Positions 62,486 to 64,000 of a stretch of DNA of 64,000 nucleotides are shown here, in pieces. The stretch spans positions 62,001 through 126,000 of the forward strand of contig NZ_JOCF01000031.1 of assembly GCF_000720635.1 (NCBI RefSeq), read 5' to 3'. This DNA is from Streptomyces sp. NRRL WC-3742 (lineage in GTDB: Bacteria > Actinomycetota > Actinomycetes > Streptomycetales > Streptomycetaceae). A program made the position numbers and the translations under genes. Position 1 is the first letter of the stretch; the number at the start of each line of letters is the position of its first letter. Below the pieces are notes generated by a model. The model was not told the DNA's origin. It worked only from the letters and a program-made list of their open reading frames with translations, and ran no database searches.

Positions 62486-64000
62486 TCAGGAGAGTTCGGG
62501 AGCGGTGGTCAGCAGCTCGGCGGCCAGGAACTCGGCCAGAGCCAGGGGAGTCGGGTACTCGTAGACGGCGCTGAGGGACAGCTCCAGACCGGTCTCGTCG
62601 CGCAGCCGGTTTCCGAAGTCGACGGCGGACAGCGAGGTGAAGCCGAGGTCGAGGAAGTCGGCGTCGGGCTCGATCTCCGCGCCGGAGCTGTGGCCGAGGG
62701 CGCCGGCGCACTCGTCGCGCACGAAGCGGCACAGCTCCTCGACGAGGGCGGCCTCGTCCAGTCCGCGCAGCCGCTCGAGGAGGGTGGGCGCGCTCTCCGC
62801 CTCCTCCTCCACGTCCTCGGTACCGGCGGGGCGCTGCTCGTGCCACCAGGCGGTGAGCAGCGGCAGCAGCCGGTCCAGGGGCTCCTGGTGCTCGGTGGCG
62901 CCGCCGAGCAGGGCGAGCAGCTCGGCGCCGTCCCCGGTGTCGACGGCCTGCCAGAACCGGCCCTCGACGGTGCCGACCCGGGCGGCGGCCGCGGGCGCCT
63001 CCCCGGTGGCCTCCAGCCAGTAGCGCTTGCGCTGGAACGCGTACGTCGGCAGCTCGCCCGGTGCGGCCGGGTCGGCGGCGACGGCGCGGGCCAGGTCGAC
63101 GCGGTGGCCGCCGACGTACAGCCCGGCGAGCGCGCCGAGCAGGGCGGTGGCCTCGGGCCGGTCGCGGCGCAGCGCGGGGAGCACGGTGGCGTCGGCGGTG
63201 TGGGCGGCGAGGCTCTCGCGGGCCATCGCGGTGAGGATCGCGTCCGGCCCGACCTCGACGAAGACGCCGACGCCCTCGGCCCGCAGCGCGGCGACGCCGT
63301 CGGCGAAGCGGACGGCCTCGCGGATCTGGCCCACCCAGTACTTGGGGTCGGTGAGCCGCCCGGGCTCGGCGAGCGCGCCGGTGACGTCGGAGACCACGGG
63401 GACGGCGGGCTCCCGGTAGGTGATCCGCTCGGCGACGGCCGCGAACTCGGCGAGCACCGGGTCCATGTGGGCGGAGTGGAAGGCGTGGCCGACCTGGAGG
63501 CGCTTGGTGCGCCGGCCGGTGGCGGCCAGTGCGGCGGCCACCTCGGTGACGGCGTCCTCGTCGCCCGAGAGGACGACGGCGGCGGGGCCGTTGACGGCGG
63601 CGACACAGACCCGGTCGCCGTACGGCCGCAGCGCGGCGAGCACCTCCTCCTCCCCGGCCTGGACGGCGACCATGGCGCCGCCGGCGGGCACGCTCTGCAT
63701 CAGCCGGGCGCGGGCGGTGACCAGCACGGCCGCGTCCGCCAGGTCGAACACTCCGGCGACGTGGGCGGCGGCCAGCTCGCCGATGGAGTGCCCGAGCAGG
63801 TAGTCGGGGCGGACGCCGAAGTCCTCCAGCAGCCGGTAGAGCGCCACCTCGACGGCGAACAGCGCCGGCTGGGTGTACTGCGTCCGGTCCAGGTCGTCCG
63901 AGTCGGAAGCCTCGAAGCACAGTTCGCGCAGCGAGCGCCCCAGCAGCGGGTCGAAGGCCGCGCACACCTCCTCGAAGGCGGCCGCGAACACCGGGAAGCG
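62486..64000 (-). CDS. PKS-E, C-terminal part: AT (malonyl)-KR remnant-ACP
   Basis: The gene enters from the right edge; 504 residues are visible. [31 protein letters not shown] (Ser codon 63785-63787) and [10 protein letters not shown] (malonyl). After the post-AT linker ([11 protein letters not shown]) comes [20 protein letters not shown]...[11 protein letters not shown], which looks like the opening of a KR structural subdomain, but the KR itself is missing and the sequence goes directly to an ACP. In the ACP the usual DSL reads [10 protein letters not shown], with Ser kept (62634-62636) and Asp replaced by Thr. The protein ends right after the ACP without a docking tail, so this may be the last PKS module, handing a beta-keto chain to a separate enzyme. 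What lies before the AT (presumably a KS) is outside the window. Confidence 0.88.
   Translation of the reverse strand, partial: RFPVFAAAFEEVCAAFDPLLGRSLRELCFEASDSDDLDRTQYTQPALFAVEVALYRLLEDFGVRPDYLLGHSIGELAAAHVAGVFDLADAAVLVTARARLMQSVPAGGAMVAVQAGEEEVLAALRPYGDRVCVAAVNGPAAVVLSGDEDAVTEVAAALAATGRRTKRLQVGHAFHSAHMDPVLAEFAAVAERITYREPAVPVVSDVTGALAEPGRLTDPKYWVGQIREAVRFADGVAALRAEGVGVFVEVGPDAILTAMARESLAAHTADATVLPALRRDRPEATALLGALAGLYVGGHRVDLARAVAADPAAPGELPTYAFQRKRYWLEATGEAPAAAARVGTVEGRFWQAVDTGDGAELLALLGGATEHQEPLDRLLPLLTAWWHEQRPAGTEDVEEEAESAPTLLERLRGLDEAALVEELCRFVRDECAGALGHSSGAEIEPDADFLDLGFTSLSAVDFGNRLRDETGLELSLSAVYEYPTPLALAEFLAAELLTTAPELS

Noticed and set aside
52593..62564. 3323-residue plus-strand open frame
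   Set aside because: Shadow of the minus-strand PKS-A, ACAD and leader sequence; no recognisable domain.
62472..63965. N-terminal extension of the PKS-A frame beyond 62471
   Set aside because: Here the frame reads PKS-E in the wrong register (Arg/Pro-rich). The PKS-E frame carries proper AT and ACP motifs, so PKS-A starts at 62471.

Overview
The window is very GC-rich and has Streptomyces-type features: GTG starts, 4-base GTGA/TGATG gene overlaps, and an XRE regulator next to a flavoprotein gene. It almost certainly comes from a streptomycete (Streptomyces, Kitasatospora or a close relative). Most of it is a biosynthetic gene cluster built around a modular type I polyketide synthase (PKS) with one NRPS module. 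The PKS continues past the right edge, so the window holds only part of the cluster.

Layout. 1-1240: end of a beta-propeller protein gene and a tRNA-Arg(CCT). 1305-4154: a LAL-type LuxR regulator on the minus strand. After a 756-base divergent control region, 4911-14749 is one tightly packed plus-strand operon: small membrane protein, DUF2156/MprF-C-like aminoacyltransferase, ACAD-fold flavoenzyme lacking the catalytic Glu, thioester-reductase-like SDR, class III aminotransferase, SRPBCC protein, flavin reductase, DAO-family flavin oxidase, metallo-beta-lactamase-fold hydrolase and DHA2 exporter. 14800-21034 holds genes with no obvious role in the product: DUF6817-like protein, winged-helix regulator, secreted ricin-type lectin, PCMT-like methyltransferase, 47-residue membrane peptide, RsbW-like ATPase, XRE regulator and flavoprotein.

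21551-64000 is the minus-strand PKS/NRPS block. In transcription order: PKS-E (cut by the window edge; AT-ACP seen, no KR), PKS-A (KSQ-AT(methylmalonyl)-ACP loading module, then KS-AT-DH-KR-ACP), an acyl-CoA dehydrogenase, a stand-alone thioesterase with a Cys nucleophile, an NRPS C-A-PCP with a glycine-type code, PKS-B (one KS-AT-DH-KR-ACP), PKS-C (three such modules) and PKS-D (one such module, broken by a frameshift). Every extender AT carries the malonyl HAFH motif. The visible modules therefore predict a propionate-primed, unbranched conjugated polyene chain: up to C15 hexaenoyl if all six extenders work, one unit less if PKS-D is dead.

How it may work together (inference). The polyenoyl chain is passed on, with glycine as a possible partner, and the left operon would then supply reduction to an aldehyde (SDR), transamination to an amine, and oxidation by a flavoenzyme plus flavin reductase. 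Presence of an aminoacyl-tRNA-transferase-type protein recalls azoxy/N-N bond pathways such as valanimycin; a coelimycin-like cyclic-imine route is the main alternative. The sequence also shows an unusual number of short in-register tandem repeats at gene junctions and in PKS linkers, and two deletions at the same place in the DH domain.
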